A stretch of DNA of 64,000 bases from Prosthecobacter algae (GTDB lineage: Bacteria; Verrucomicrobiota; Verrucomicrobiia; Verrucomicrobiales; Verrucomicrobiaceae). A program made the position numbers and the translations under genes. Below, one piece after another: positions 10,701-20,288 of the stretch (positions are counted from its first letter, which is position 1; each line of letters opens with the position of its first letter). The notes beneath the pieces are model-generated. The model saw only the letters and a list, made by a program, of their open reading frames with translations. It was not told where the DNA came from and made no database searches. The DNA is taken from contig NZ_BAABIA010000006.1 in NCBI RefSeq assembly GCF_039542385.1, positions 62,001 to 126,000 on the forward strand, read 5' to 3'.

Positions 10701-13700
10701 CAGCACCGTGCCATTCGCATTTTCCCCGCCTTGCAGCAGGCCGATGGTTTCAGTCTGGCCTGCGGGAAGTTCCAGCACGGTTGCCCCGGAGCCCAGGGCA
10801 CCAATGATGTTCACGGGAGAGAGATCGCCGATGGCGTTGCCTCCGGTCAGCACCAGACGGCCTTCGTTCAGCGTCACCGCCGCCGTGTTGGAAAGCGCGC
10901 GGCCAGAGAGGATCAGGGTGCCTTCACCGCTCTTGGTCAAAGTACCGTCGCGGTCCGAGCTGATTTCAAAAGTGCCGCCCGTGTTGTTCTGGTGAACCAC
11001 CAGCGGACCGATGAGGCGACCACCGGTGATGGCGGTATTGTTCGCGCCTACATTGGAGGTCAGCAGAATGCCACCGCTGCTGATGGCCAGGGAGCGGAAA
11101 TTGTTAATCGCCAGCGTGCTCGCCGCATTGGCATTGAAGGTCAGTGAGGCAATGTTAGGCACACACTGGTCCACCACATTGGTTAAGACCGCTGTATTGA
11201 TCACATGCTGGCCTGCCGTCCAGGCATCCACATCATTTCCTGGAGTGCTGACTAGGGAGGTGATCTTACCACCACTGACCGTGGCAAAAGCCGAACTGTT
11301 CACCGTCGCCCAGCCGCCGATGATGCCATCCGTGAGCGTGGTGGTACCGATCTTCACCTCCGTGCCGGAGCCGATCTCAAAGTTCAGGGTGGAGTTGTTC
11401 GTGCGAGTGAGGGTGCCGATGATATCGAGCGTCACAGCCGCGCCATTGTTGACGAGGGCGATCTCCCCCGCCCCGCGAGCCACCGCCAAACTGGCGACTG
11501 CCTGCGAGGCTGGCACCGTGCCATGACCATTGAGCGACAGCCGAGGGTTGGCCTCCGCGACGGTGCCCCCCAGTGTAAGGATCCCAGTGCCGATCTTATT
11601 GTCGGTGCCGGACTGGGTGCCAAAGTCGAGCGCCAGCTCTCCTTCACGCACCAGCGTGTTGCCCGTGCCAAAGGCGTTGTTGCCAGAGAGCACCACCGTT
11701 CCCACACTGTCTTTGTTGATGCTGTTGGCCCCAGTCACCGTGCTCGCCAGATTCGCGCTGACGCTGCCCGCGTAACCATTCAGGACGGTCCCAATGTTCA
11801 CCGTGCCTGTCCCGATGACATTGCCGATGCGGTCTGCCGTATTGCTCGCACCGCCCACATCCAGCCTCGGTGTGGTGAAGGAGAAGCTATTCAAATTCAG
11901 CGTGGAGGTGCCGGCGGCGTTTTCATTCACCAGCACAAACTCCATCGCGCTGCCGAGGATGTTGTGGGCCAGGAGGTTGATGGTGCCGCCCGTTCTCACA
12001 TAGAGGCCGTTGCTGGTTGTGTCTGCAATGAGGGACCCATCAATGGTGCCGCTGATGTTCAGCACGCTCGTGGCTCCTGTCACAATGACATCGTTCTGCA
12101 CCGAGGTACCGTCCAGGTTGAGGGTGCCATTGTTGATCGCCAGGGTATCCCCAATGTTGATCGCGCCCGTCAGCGTCCACGTTCCCGTGCCCGCTTTGTT
12201 GAGGTCGCGCCCCGTTTCCAGGGTTGCCACTCCGTCGGAGGTGACGTCGCCAGAAAACACGTTGTTGCCGGTGCCATCGAGGGTCAGCGCATGGTTGGAG
12301 GCAATGAGGTAGTCGCCCGAGACCGTCAGGTCCGTCGTTGCCGAGGTGGAATCATTGCCGATGATCGTGCGGCTCGTTCCCGTGCCCACCAGGTTCACGC
12401 TCACCGTGGAGCCCAGCGGATTATTCACTGCGTCATAAGTGATGTTGCCGCCCAGAGTCAGGCTGCCGCCCGTGGCCGTATCCAGAAGATTGGCCTGGGA
12501 GGTGCTGCTGGCACCGCCGAGGGTGATGGCCCCGGTAAGGGTCATCGTGCGGCCATTGATTTCCATCACGGCTGCCTGGCCAGCATCGGCATTGATAAAC
12601 AATCCCGTGCTGCCCGTGCTGCTGCCACTCGCACCCAGTTGCACTGTGCCCTGGTTGATGGTCGTCGTGCCGACATAAGTGTTGGCACCGTCGAGGATCA
12701 GCGTGCCCGCCCCCTTCTTCACCAGGCTCACATTGTTTTCATTCGTGCCTGCACCGCCGATGCCAAAGCCCAGCGTCAGCGGTGTCGCCTGATTCAGAGT
12801 CAGGGTGGAAAGCGCCGCCGCCCCGCCCACGATGCCATGGCTGCCAAAGCTGCCCAGCACCAGACTGCCAAGCGTCACATTCGCCGCACCTTGTGCCGTG
12901 CCCAGTTGCAAAATAGCACCGCTAGTGGCCGACCCCAGGGTCAATGCGGAACCATTCGGCAGCGAATCCGTGCCGGTCAGCCCCAGCCGCCCTGCGCGGA
13001 TGCTAGTGCTGCCTGTGTAGGTGGAGGTACCACCCAAAATGACTGTCCCTGTCGCCGTCGGGCTGGCATTGAGATCCAGCGATCCCGTGCCGCTCACCCC
13101 GCCCAGCACGGCCAGTGTCCCCGCCGCATCTTCCACATTCCAGGCCTGCGTAGCCCCAATGCCCACGGGCGCACTCACGGTGACTGTCCCTGCATTGCCG
13201 CTGGCAAGCGTGAAACCGATGCCCGAGGCACCTGTGAGCGTCAGTTTGTCAGTGCCGCCGACGGTGACTCCGTTGGTTACTGAACCGGCTTCAAACGTCA
13301 CCTGCTTCACCGTCAGGTCAGCCCCCAGGCTGGTGGTGAAATTAGCCGAGCCATTGGCACTGAAGTGCACGTGCGAATTGCTGTCTGGCGGGACGGAGGC
13401 ATCCACACCACCCGCTTGGGAGGAATCCCAGTTGGTGTTGCCACCGATTCCGGAGCCACTCCACACCCCGGTACCAGTACCGCTCAGATCGCCCTTCCAC
13501 CAAACATCCGGCGGTGCCGCCTGCGCGGTCAGCGTCAGGATAAGGCGGTCGTTATTGCCCAGGTCTGGGCTCTCACGGGTGACGTTATAAATGAAGTTAC
13601 CGGGATTGAAGATTGTCCCGGCGACAAAGCTACCGGAGCCCAGGAAGCTTCCATCGGCAGCGCTGTTGATCAGTGTGTAAGAAGTCAACGTCGGTGTACC

Positions 13701-16700
13701 CACCACATAGATGTCCGCGCTCGTCGTCCCGTTCCGCGTCAGGGTCTGCCCCGCCGTGAGATTGATCTGGTCATTGGTCGCCCCATTGATGCCAAAACCC
13801 AGGATGGCTCCGGTCGTGTTGCCCAGCGTCAGCACATTGCCGGTGCCGGCAAAGGTCTGCGTGCTGTTGCCATGCTGGAAGAACAGCTTGGCACCATCGG
13901 CCACCGTGGCGCGCTGCACATTGCTGCCCAGCAGGCCCGCGCCGCTGACGATCAATTCACCTGCATTCACCGCCACTGTGCCGTTCAGAGAATTGCTGCC
14001 TGCGACCGTGAGGCTGCCTGCACCATTTTTGACAAAATTCAGGTTATTCTGGAAAGTGCCCGCACCGCCCAGACCACCATTGAAGGTCGTTGTCGTGGCC
14101 TGATTCACCGTGAAGGTGGACCGGGTGCCATTGCCGCCTAGGATCGCATTCGCCGTGCCGGTACCGGAGGAGGAAAGCTCCGCCACCGTCTGGTTCAGCG
14201 CCCCGGAAGGACCACCAATCTGCAACTGGCCGGAGAATGCCCCCTGCCCCAGGATCACCGGCACGTTGGCGGCAAAGCGGTTGTCCTGGAAAGTCTGCCC
14301 GCTGGTATTCGTGATGCCACCATCCAGCACCATCCGGCCCTGTTGCACCGCAACGGTCCCCGTCGCCGTGCTCACTCCGGCCGCACCGGAAAAAATCTGC
14401 GTGCCAGGTCCCTTTTTCACAAGAGCGAGAGACATCGCTGCACCATCGCGGAGGATACCGTTGAAGGTGAATTCATCTCCCGCTCCATCCGTGTTGATCG
14501 TCAGTGTGCGCACCAAGGTCGCGCTGAAGCTTTCGATGAAACCCGTCCCCTGCAGGCCGCCCACTTCCTGGCTACCGCCAAACAGGCGCAGGGCCCCGTT
14601 GCCATTGGCCGTCAACACCCCGCCGATGGGCATGTAGTTATCACCGCCGGAGATTTCAATGCGGCCCGAGTTGATGACCGTGTTGCCCGTGTAAAGCTGC
14701 GGCACCGTGTAGTAAACTTCGCCATCAGCGGTGATGGAGACAGCGTTGGGACCATTGTCCACAATCGGAGCATTGATCTCGATCCGGCGCGCGCCATGGA
14801 TGCGTCCCTCATATCCCGTAACGGCATTGTTGCCAAAGGTGATAGACCCACCAGCCCCCCCGGCAGAGATGGTGTTCGTCTGGGTGCCTGTGGAAAGGAT
14901 GATGCCGCCGCTGACGGTCAGCAGATTTCCTTGCAGGAAAAGGTCCGCGCCCGTGCCACCGGTATTGTCAATCACCAGACCGCCAATGATGGCAGGCCCG
15001 TCCAGGAGTGGATCGGAATTGTTCGCCGTGATGTCCAAATAAACATTCTGCCCGGTGATGCTCGCCGAGCTAAGGGCCGCATTCGCCGCAAAGGCCTGGA
15101 AGAAATAGTCCGTCGTCGTCGGGCTGAAATCCAGCAGGCGGAAGCCATTGCCTGCGGCATACGTCACAAGGCTGGAGCCCGTGCTGCTTGAGGAGACGCC
15201 GCCCGTCAGATACGGCACGATGCCAATCGCACTGCCCGTGCCTGCGGAGCTCAGCGTGATGCCGTTCGTCACGATGAAGTTCGCTTCCGCACCGCCCGGG
15301 TCGCCCGCATTGCCACCCGTCGTATTCGCAGCCGTTGCATCATCTGCCAGACCGTTGATGGCAAAGCCCAGGTTGTCCCCGCGCACCAACCCCGTAGCAA
15401 AGTTCGTGCGCAGCAGGCGCGAGGCCGTCAGCACCACATCGCCATGGGTGTTGTTCGCGTCAGTGTTGGAGCCAAAGTCCGCATCCAGCGTGATGGTGTT
15501 GAAGCCACCAGACATCGTGATGTCACCCACCACTTCAGCGGGGCGAGCGCTGTTAGATCCAGTAATGAGGAAGCTACCCCGGTTCAGAGTGATCGGCGCC
15601 GTGTCGCCGATGCGGTTGCTGATTGCGCGGCTGTCCGCACCATTTTGGTTGTCCAGCGTCAGCGTCCCCCCGGTCTCCACCAGGAAGGACTTGGCTCCAG
15701 TCAGCGTCCCGGCCAGCAGGCTGGTGGCACTGTTCGTGTCTCCCAAAATGCGGAAGGTGCCGCCACGGATAATCACCTCCCCCAAAAAGGCCGTGTTCAG
15801 CGAGCGGTGTCCGTAAGTGTTTGTGCCCGACTTGATCAGCTTCGAATCTGCCGTGCCCGTCAACTGGCCATAATAATCCACGCTCGCACCACCGGCCATT
15901 TCCAGCGTGTTGCCATTCAGGTTCACCGTCGCCAGGTTGCTGCCACTCAGGTGCTGCACCCGGTTGTAGTTGCCTGAGCCACTGAAGTTCAGCACACCAT
16001 TCACATTCAGCCGGCTGGCAGGCAGGATGAAGGAACCACCAACCGTCACCGTACCGCCATTGATGGAGGTGGGCCCCGTGTAGGTCTGCGGCTGGTTGAT
16101 GGTCAGCGTGCCGGGTCCCGTCTTGGCCAAGCCCGTATCACCCGTGATGGTGGCATTCAACGTTAGATCATTCACCGTGTAGATGAAGCCTTCCGTCGCC
16201 GCGCCAAAGTTGATGGTTCCATTGGCGATCGTTGCCGGTGCCGTGCCGCTGCTCAGGATGCTGGCCCCGGCCAGCGACAGCACATTTCCACCCAGGTCCA
16301 GCGTCACTCCCGCACCCGCCAGATTCGCCGTGAGATCATTCGTATTAGCCGCCAGCGTCTGGTTGGCTTCCAGCTTCACGTTCTGCCCCAGCCCGGCAAA
16401 GGAGGACACCATTTCCGAAGCCTGCAGCAGGCGGAGCCCGTTGACATCGTAGGTCACAAATCCTGTCCCCTGTCCCGTCAGGGAATGATCCCCCAATATT
16501 CCCGGCACAATGCCCGCCGTCGGCGTCCCCAGCGTCCCCGTGATGGTCGGTGCCGTCACATCAAAAAGCAGCCGGGCCACCCCAGCTCCCGCAGGTCCGG
16601 TCCCCAGATTGCTGCCACGAAGCAAAAGCGTGGAACCTGCCGAACGAATGAGACTGTCCGCAGTCAAGGTAAGCCCGGCACCGCCATCTTCCAGCGTGAT

Positions 16701-17897
16701 GACGGCATTCGAATCTACCCCGTTCATTTCCGCGATGTTCAGCGGCCCAGTCACCTCCGTCGTCGCCGCCAGTGCATTGCCGATCATGTGCAAATGTGCC
16801 GTGGAGCGGAACTGCAGCTCTTCGTCATCATGCAGACGGTTCTGCGCCACATGGTTAGCCACGGAGCTGTCCAGGCGAAGCGTGGAATAGGGCACCGCCA
16901 CATCTTTCACCGTGGAAGTATCGGATCGACCGAGCAAAATCATGCCCACGATCTGGTTCGCCGCACCATTCGCATTCGCCAGCGACAGCGTGCCGGAATA
17001 CACCAGCAACTGGTCTTGAAAATTCACATCTCCGGCGATCACCTGCGTGCCCAGGTTTGCCTGCCCCTGCTTCGCCAAATCTCCCGTAGTTGGGCCTGTC
17101 ACAGACCCAGAAAAGGTCAGCGTCTCACCCGTGAGCGTGCGGAAATCCAGGTTACCTGCATTGATCACCGACCCTGTTCCCGTGAGGCCACGAAAGGCAT
17201 CGCCAAAGCCGCCTTTGTCCCAGGTCGTGCCGCTGGTCATGTTGATGATCGTCGTCGTATCACCAAAAGCATTGTCCTGAGTGTTCAGCAGTGTCGCCCC
17301 GTTTTGCAGCGTGATGATGCCGATCCCATACGAGTTGTCCGTCGTGTTGCCCAGGCTCAGGGTCCCTGCACCGTCCACGATAAGGTCGTCCGTTCCATCC
17401 GCAGTGAAGGAACCAATCGTCAATGTCCGCCCCGTCCCCAGCAGCCAGGTTTGGTCAGCCCCCAGGGTGACCGCTGAAGTGATGCTCACATCGGCCCCAG
17501 CACCCGTCATGTCGATAGCCACACCCGTCGCCGTCTGCCCCGTCCCCGTCGGAGTAAGCGTCAGCGTGTTTCCACTGATCGCCAATGCCGAAGTGATTCC
17601 CGAACCAAAAGTTAGACTGCGCGCCGTACGGCTGGCTCCCAGCGTCTGTGTGGTGGTGTTCAACGCCCCGGTAGCAAAAAAGAACAAGTCATCTGTGGCC
17701 GTCGTGGTGTTTGCAGGCGCCGCACCCGTTCCGTTCGCTGCCAAGTTCCAATTCGTCGTGACATTCCAGGCGCCCGAAGTGCTGCCATCCCAATACAGTG
17801 TGACGGCCTGCAAAGGCTGACTGATCTGCCAACTGCTCAGCAAAGCTACCAGGGCAAGACTCACGTGTCGGCGATGACGACGAAGGGTATGGATCAT
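7764..17897 (-). CDS. Giant autotransporter-associated beta-strand-repeat protein with PEP-CTERM tail
   Basis: The frame is open from 17918, but the ATG at 17897 begins a better signal peptide (MIHTLRRHRRHVSLALVALL, cleavage near QPLQA), giving about 3,377 residues. The body is Gly/Thr/Asn/Ala rich and built from many copies of the beta-strand repeat of autotransporter passenger domains (PF12951-like), for example GAGTLILDGANTYVGTTTI and TGTGTLFLTNANTYVGG. Such passengers fold as long beta-helices. No C-terminal translocator barrel is present. The end is instead VPEPS, a hydrophobic stretch and RRRR, which is the PEP-CTERM sorting signal recognised by exosortase. A surface-anchored or secreted adhesin is the best guess. 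No exosortase gene is in the window. Long plus-strand frames inside it are antisense shadows. Confidence 0.93.
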   Translation of the reverse strand: MIHTLRRHRRHVSLALVALLSSWQISQPLQAVTLYWDGSTSGAWNVTTNWNLAANGTGAAPANTTTATDDLFFFATGALNTTTQTLGASRTARSLTFGSGITSALAISGNTLTLTPTGTGQTATGVAIDMTGAGADVSITSAVTLGADQTWLLGTGRTLTIGSFTADGTDDLIVDGAGTLSLGNTTDNSYGIGIITLQNGATLLNTQDNAFGDTTTIINMTSGTTWDKGGFGDAFRGLTGTGSVINAGNLDFRTLTGETLTFSGSVTGPTTGDLAKQGQANLGTQVIAGDVNFQDQLLVYSGTLSLANANGAANQIVGMILLGRSDTSTVKDVAVPYSTLRLDSSVANHVAQNRLHDDEELQFRSTAHLHMIGNALAATTEVTGPLNIAEMNGVDSNAVITLEDGGAGLTLTADSLIRSAGSTLLLRGSNLGTGPAGAGVARLLFDVTAPTITGTLGTPTAGIVPGILGDHSLTGQGTGFVTYDVNGLRLLQASEMVSSFAGLGQNVKLEANQTLAANTNDLTANLAGAGVTLDLGGNVLSLAGASILSSGTAPATIANGTINFGAATEGFIYTVNDLTLNATITGDTGLAKTGPGTLTINQPQTYTGPTSINGGTVTVGGSFILPASRLNVNGVLNFSGSGNYNRVQHLSGSNLATVNLNGNTLEMAGGASVDYYGQLTGTADSKLIKSGTNTYGHRSLNTAFLGEVIIRGGTFRILGDTNSATSLLAGTLTGAKSFLVETGGTLTLDNQNGADSRAISNRIGDTAPITLNRGSFLITGSNSARPAEVVGDITMSGGFNTITLDADFGSNTDANNTHGDVVLTASRLLRTNFATGLVRGDNLGFAINGLADDATAANTTGGNAGDPGGAEANFIVTNGITLSSAGTGSAIGIVPYLTGGVSSSSTGSSLVTYAAGNGFRLLDFSPTTTDYFFQAFAANAALSSASITGQNVYLDITANNSDPLLDGPAIIGGLVIDNTGGTGADLFLQGNLLTVSGGIILSTGTQTNTISAGGAGGSITFGNNAVTGYEGRIHGARRIEINAPIVDNGPNAVSITADGEVYYTVPQLYTGNTVINSGRIEISGGDNYMPIGGVLTANGNGALRLFGGSQEVGGLQGTGFIESFSATLVRTLTINTDGAGDEFTFNGILRDGAAMSLALVKKGPGTQIFSGAAGVSTATGTVAVQQGRMVLDGGITNTSGQTFQDNRFAANVPVILGQGAFSGQLQIGGPSGALNQTVAELSSSGTGTANAILGGNGTRSTFTVNQATTTTFNGGLGGAGTFQNNLNFVKNGAGSLTVAGSNSLNGTVAVNAGELIVSGAGLLGSNVQRATVADGAKLFFQHGNSTQTFAGTGNVLTLGNTTGAILGFGINGATNDQINLTAGQTLTRNGTTSADIYVVGTPTLTSYTLINSAADGSFLGSGSFVAGTIFNPGNFIYNVTRESPDLGNNDRLILTLTAQAAPPDVWWKGDLSGTGTGVWSGSGIGGNTNWDSSQAGGVDASVPPDSNSHVHFSANGSANFTTSLGADLTVKQVTFEAGSVTNGVTVGGTDKLTLTGASGIGFTLASGNAGTVTVSAPVGIGATQAWNVEDAAGTLAVLGGVSGTGSLDLNASPTATGTVILGGTSTYTGSTSIRAGRLGLTGTDSLPNGSALTLGSATSGAILQLGTAQGAANVTLGSLVLGSFGSHGIVGGAAALSTLTLNQATPLTLGFGIGGAGTNENNVSLVKKGAGTLILDGANTYVGTTTINQGTVQLGASGSSTGSTGLFINADAGQAAVMEINGRTMTLTGAITLGGASSTSQANLLDTATGGSLTLGGNITYDAVNNPLGSTVSVNLVGTGTSRTIIGNDSTSATTDLTVSGDYLIASNHALTLDGTGNNVFSGDVTSDGVATLETGRDLNKAGTGTWTLTGAINIGDTLAINNGTLNLDGTSVQNDVIVTGATSVLNISGTIDGSLIADTTSNGLYVRTGGTINLLAHNILGSAMEFVLVNENAAGTSTLNLNSFSFTTPRLDVGGASNTADRIGNVIGTGTVNIGTVLNGYAGSVSANLASTVTGANSINKDSVGTVVLSGNNAFGTGNTLVREGELALDFGTQSGTDNKIGTGILTLGGTVAEANPRLSLNGHGTVPASQAVASLAVARGAGEIALVNNGAAVTLDIIGTLTRTNNSTLNFEIGSGTEVKIGTTTLTDGIIGGWATVNSSAFATVSGGKITSLVSTPGNDVDAWTAGQHVINTAVLTNVVDQCVPNIASLTFNANAASTLAINNFRSLAISSGGILLTSNVGANNTAITGGRLIGPLVVHQNNTGGTFEISSDRDGTLTKSGEGTLILSGRALSNTAAVTLNEGRLVLTGGNAIGDLSPVNIIGALGSGATVLELPAGQTETIGLLQGGENANGTVLLNAGSQLTLNQSDGDGTANENFIFGGAFSGSGTLVKTNIDYLTITGLSADFTGAVVADLGRIDLQGGAGRLSSATSYTVNAGAELIFRQDQTSTINRLSDSAPITLNNTAGTVTVSPRNGLWSYNQNQNATRTENVGPINLGYGHNLILSQGNNGTGTGTSTIADLVADTLTRGTQRSTLLVRGPALGTTTATQRGLIRFDTGATATLEGYEVGGGGLITSSNISIIPWIIGHSDASGAGNTLVTHESAALGLRPLASTEYINDSAAITGTLNNNIRYTASSTLVATPTAINALVFDSATAIALSGTSSSMEVTSGTLLFAGNGNHSISGISGLTAGGGRDYSIFTTGTGTVTLDPALTSAVPLVKSGAGTLRLTNVLNAFTSVYLNQGNLEISNIAALGTGAINFAGGQLNLGAGYTGDLGSRMWNVGTGGGTINLNAINATATNLMLTGNAELRKLGTGTLTLTGTTASTHTGLFTVTAGALELNVTGGNAIGTGGLLISGATPIVRLLASDQIADTAKVEIRHGTGTSQRFDLNNFSETIGGLILLTTSSGGTIVATGATGVLTVMGDIILNNNRVTDGGTTEFQLLITGTGTASAGTRSVTGTLDLGGADRRIVVETSQTDPNFRNDAVIETVVRNGGIIKEGSRTLYLRADNTYAGATTINQGRISIASATNLGDGSVTNTLALNNGGVLRSTGATVDLGVNRSISLGGSGGSLEVVSPNQLTASGIISGTDCAVLTKTGTGTLFLTNANTYVGGSMVSAGTLVVNNLTGSGTGTGTVTVGIGSTLAGTGRISGLVANSGIIAPGSVNSSGVSTLGQLNIGSLSSTSESILLFQLGGATTLDLANVLAYQANPSGFSVPASWTNYEPGTTQHDQLNINDPSAPSLLTTIQVSNIFLNGFVPDYGHVFQILDWTSLGTAAATGTPTFNLPTLTGSLSWDTGLFNSHGLIVVVPEPSRLLLLFIGLLGLHFRRRR

Positions 17898-17918
17898 AGA
17901 AGTTGGGGTTGGTACCAA

Positions 17919-18161
17919 AAGGCTCCGCCTGAGAGTGGCCTAACCAGACATGGCAACTCTAGGACATCCTGGAAGTGCTTTGCTGAAGAGACCGGGGTTG
18001 GGGGTTGGGCTCAGGCAGGGCCTAATAAAAACACCTGAGTTTCCGAGAAAAGTGAGTCGCGAGTAAAGACATTTTTCGATTCCATATCAAAATACTCAAA
18101 AGGACCCGTAGCCCGTCCTTAGCTGTTGAGGCTTAACCATTTATTCTCAAAAATGATTCAC
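17919..18161. other. Non-coding region with direct and inverted repeats
   Basis: No coding frame was found in the ~445 bases between the giant repeat gene and the ceramidase gene. The segment has an inverted repeat AAGGAC/GTCCTT at 18100-18120. An AT-rich element at 18071-18087 (core TTTTTCGATTCCATAT) is imperfectly repeated at 18172-18188. The gap probably carries the promoters of both divergent genes. Confidence 0.45.
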
Positions 18162-18191
18162 TTGGATCGGCGTTTTTCGATCCACTATAAT
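18162..18191 (+). promoter_or_regulatory. Sigma-70-like promoter with an inverted repeat in the spacer
   Basis: TTGGAT at 18162-18167 and TATAAT at 18186-18191 are separated by 18 bases and point toward the ceramidase gene 170 bases downstream. TGGATCG at 18163-18169 is mirrored by CGATCCA at 18178-18184, overlapping the -35 box and spacer, where a repressor could bind. A second inverted pair, GGCGTTTT at 18169-18176 and AAAACGCC at 18199-18206, brackets the -10 box. Confidence 0.45.
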
Positions 18192-18363
18192 TTCATGCAA
18201 AACGCCTTTTTGAATAGCCAGTTTGGTTAGGCCCTCTCTCCGGCTGAAAGCTCACGAAACAGCCCTTCGTCCACCCGAGGTCAGTCGCTTCCCCGCTCAC
18301 TTTTTAACGCTCCTCTGATTTACCAACGCAGAAACCAGGCTTTACCACCGTAGGTCTCTGACT

Positions 18364-19812
18364 ATGCGCCGCCGCCTCTTCTCCGGTTGTCTTCTTGCCC
18401 TGCTCCTGCCCGCGTTTTCGGCCCAGGCTGAATTTAAGGCCGGAGCCTTTGCCCAGGACATCTCGCCCACCCAATTCCCCACCCCCGTCAATGGCAGCAT
18501 GAAGGGCAACTTTGCCCAGGGAATCACCGATCCCATGCACGCCCGCTGCTTGGCCCTGCATGATGGCCAGCGCGCCCTGGTTTATGTCGTGGTGGATGCC
18601 TGCATGATCCCGCGCGAGATCTGCGAAGACGCCAAGGCCCTCGCCGCCAAGGAAACCGGCATCCCCGCCGCGCACATCCTCATCTCCGCCACCCACACCC
18701 ACTCTGCCGCCACCCTCGCCGGCGTATTTCAGAGCGACCCCGATCCCGAGTATGTCAAAACCGTGGCCCCGCGCATCGCCGCCGGTATCGCCCAGGCCGT
18801 GAAAAATCTGGAGCCCGCCGAGTTCGGCTGGGCCTTTGGCAGCGATCCCGCCCACGTCTTCAACCGCCGCTGGCACATGAAGGAAGGCCAGTACTACGAA
18901 AATCCTTTCGGCATCACGACCGACCGCGCCAAGATGAACCCCGGTAACGTCAGCACTAGCGTCTCCGTTCCCACTTCCGCCGTGGATCAGGACGTCGCCG
19001 TCATCGCCGTCCGCGCCCTTGCCGACAAACGTCCCATCGGCCTGTTGGCCAACTACAGCCTCCACTACGTCGGCGGCAACACCGCCATCAGTGCCGACTA
19101 CTTCGGCGCTTTTGCCCGTGAAATCGGCAGCCGCCTGGGCGCTGGAGATCCCCGCTACACTGGCAAGCCCGCCTTTGTCGGCATCCTGTCCAACGGCACC
19201 AGCGGCAACATCAACAACATCAACTTCGGCTCCTCCATCCGCTACAAGCGCAACCCCGGAGAGCAGATCAACATCGTCGCCCGCAGCGTCGCCGATGCCA
19301 CTCAGGGGGCCTATGACACCATCAAGTGGGAGTCCAAAATCACCCTCGATTCCGAAGAGACCGATCTCCAGTTAGGCGTTCGCAAAGGCAACGCGCAGGA
19401 CCTCGCCCAGGCCAAAGAATGGCTGGCCACCATCCCCAAAGACAAGGACGGCCAGTGGGCCGACAAAAAAGCCATTTACGCCCGCGAAACCCTGCTGCTG
19501 GCCGACTACCCGGACACCGTCCCCGTGAAGCTCCAGGCCCACCGCATCGGCACCCTCAGCGTCGCCTCCATCCCCTGCGAAGTCTTTGTGCAGATCGGCC
19601 TCCGGCTGAAGCAGACCACCCCCTTCCTCCGCCACTTCACCATCTCCCTCGCCAATGGCTACAACGGCTACCTCCCCACGGAGGAAGACCATGCCATGGG
19701 CGGTTATGAAACCTGGCGTGCCCGCAGCAGCTACCTGGAAGTCCCCGCCTCCACCAAAGTCACCGAAAAGCTGGAAGACATGCTCGCTACCCTGAAACGC
19801 CGGGCTCAATAA
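18364..19812 (+). CDS. Neutral/alkaline non-lysosomal ceramidase N-terminal domain protein
   Basis: This 482-residue exported protein starts with a signal peptide (MRRRLFSGCLLALLLPAFSAQA). The rest matches the N-terminal catalytic domain of neutral ceramidases (PF04734): a GAFAQDISP-type opening, the SATHTHSA metal-site motif at 108-115 with H111 and H113, the SLHYVGGN segment, and SNGTSGNINNI around 279-289. Neutral ceramidases release fatty acid from ceramide by a zinc-dependent amide hydrolysis. Bacterial and PVC proteins with only this domain are common, and many have no tested substrate, so amidohydrolase activity on a lipid or other amide is inferred. The C-terminal Ig-like domain of full ceramidases is absent. 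It appears monocistronic. Confidence 0.85.
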   Translation: MRRRLFSGCLLALLLPAFSAQAEFKAGAFAQDISPTQFPTPVNGSMKGNFAQGITDPMHARCLALHDGQRALVYVVVDACMIPREICEDAKALAAKETGIPAAHILISATHTHSAATLAGVFQSDPDPEYVKTVAPRIAAGIAQAVKNLEPAEFGWAFGSDPAHVFNRRWHMKEGQYYENPFGITTDRAKMNPGNVSTSVSVPTSAVDQDVAVIAVRALADKRPIGLLANYSLHYVGGNTAISADYFGAFAREIGSRLGAGDPRYTGKPAFVGILSNGTSGNINNINFGSSIRYKRNPGEQINIVARSVADATQGAYDTIKWESKITLDSEETDLQLGVRKGNAQDLAQAKEWLATIPKDKDGQWADKKAIYARETLLLADYPDTVPVKLQAHRIGTLSVASIPCEVFVQIGLRLKQTTPFLRHFTISLANGYNGYLPTEEDHAMGGYETWRARSSYLEVPASTKVTEKLEDMLATLKRRAQ

Positions 19813-20061
19813 CAAATCATCAAACAAAGGTCCGCCTGCGCACCTCCAGTACACCTCGCCCGTTCTGTTGGTGTATAGCCTTTAGGCGATTTCAAAGACT
19901 TCCCCTTTTCTCAGAATCGCCCAATTCTACCCGCCACAAGAATGAACCCGCTCCGCGATTAGCTTTGCACAAGTCGTCCTTGGGAAGCTCTGAATTTAAG
20001 AGCAACGAATGCTTCAAAAATCGCGCAATGGTATTGGTTAGGCCAAGCCAAAAAAACGTCC

Positions 20062-20155
20062 TCCCTCGCCCCGCTTGCGGAAGCGGGTTGGGGGTGAGGG
20101 GCCGTCGAAAGCTTTTCGAGGTGGAGCCTGGACACGTTTCCCAAACGAGGTCTGG
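20062..20155. repeat. Intergenic repeat copy 1
   Basis: This copy starts with CCCTCGCCCCGCTTG, runs through GGGGGTGAGGG, and has the core GCTTTTCGAGGTGGAG followed by GCCTGGACACGTTTC and AACGAGGTCTG. The core and flanks recur at 20289-20408 in the same orientation with scattered substitutions and an insertion. It resembles the family-type intergenic repeats seen in many large genomes. Whether it is mobile cannot be judged from two copies. Confidence 0.65.
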
Positions 20156-20288
20156 CGTGCTGCGCCCCCCTCACCTTGGCCTCTCCCAGGGGAGAGGGAA
20201 CGCACGTTGGCAGATCTAGAATTGTGAGCGAACGAGAATTTGGAAAGGGTACGTGTGGTCTTCATTACTCGAAGACCAAACGGCGTCC

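Noticed and set aside
11523-13283. A 586-residue plus-strand frame inside the giant PEP-CTERM gene
   Set aside because: It is antisense to an uninterrupted repeat protein and its composition (Arg, His, Gln rich) follows from the codon bias of the opposite strand. Similar frames at 665-1987, 9282-10280 and 16485-17477 are shadows too.
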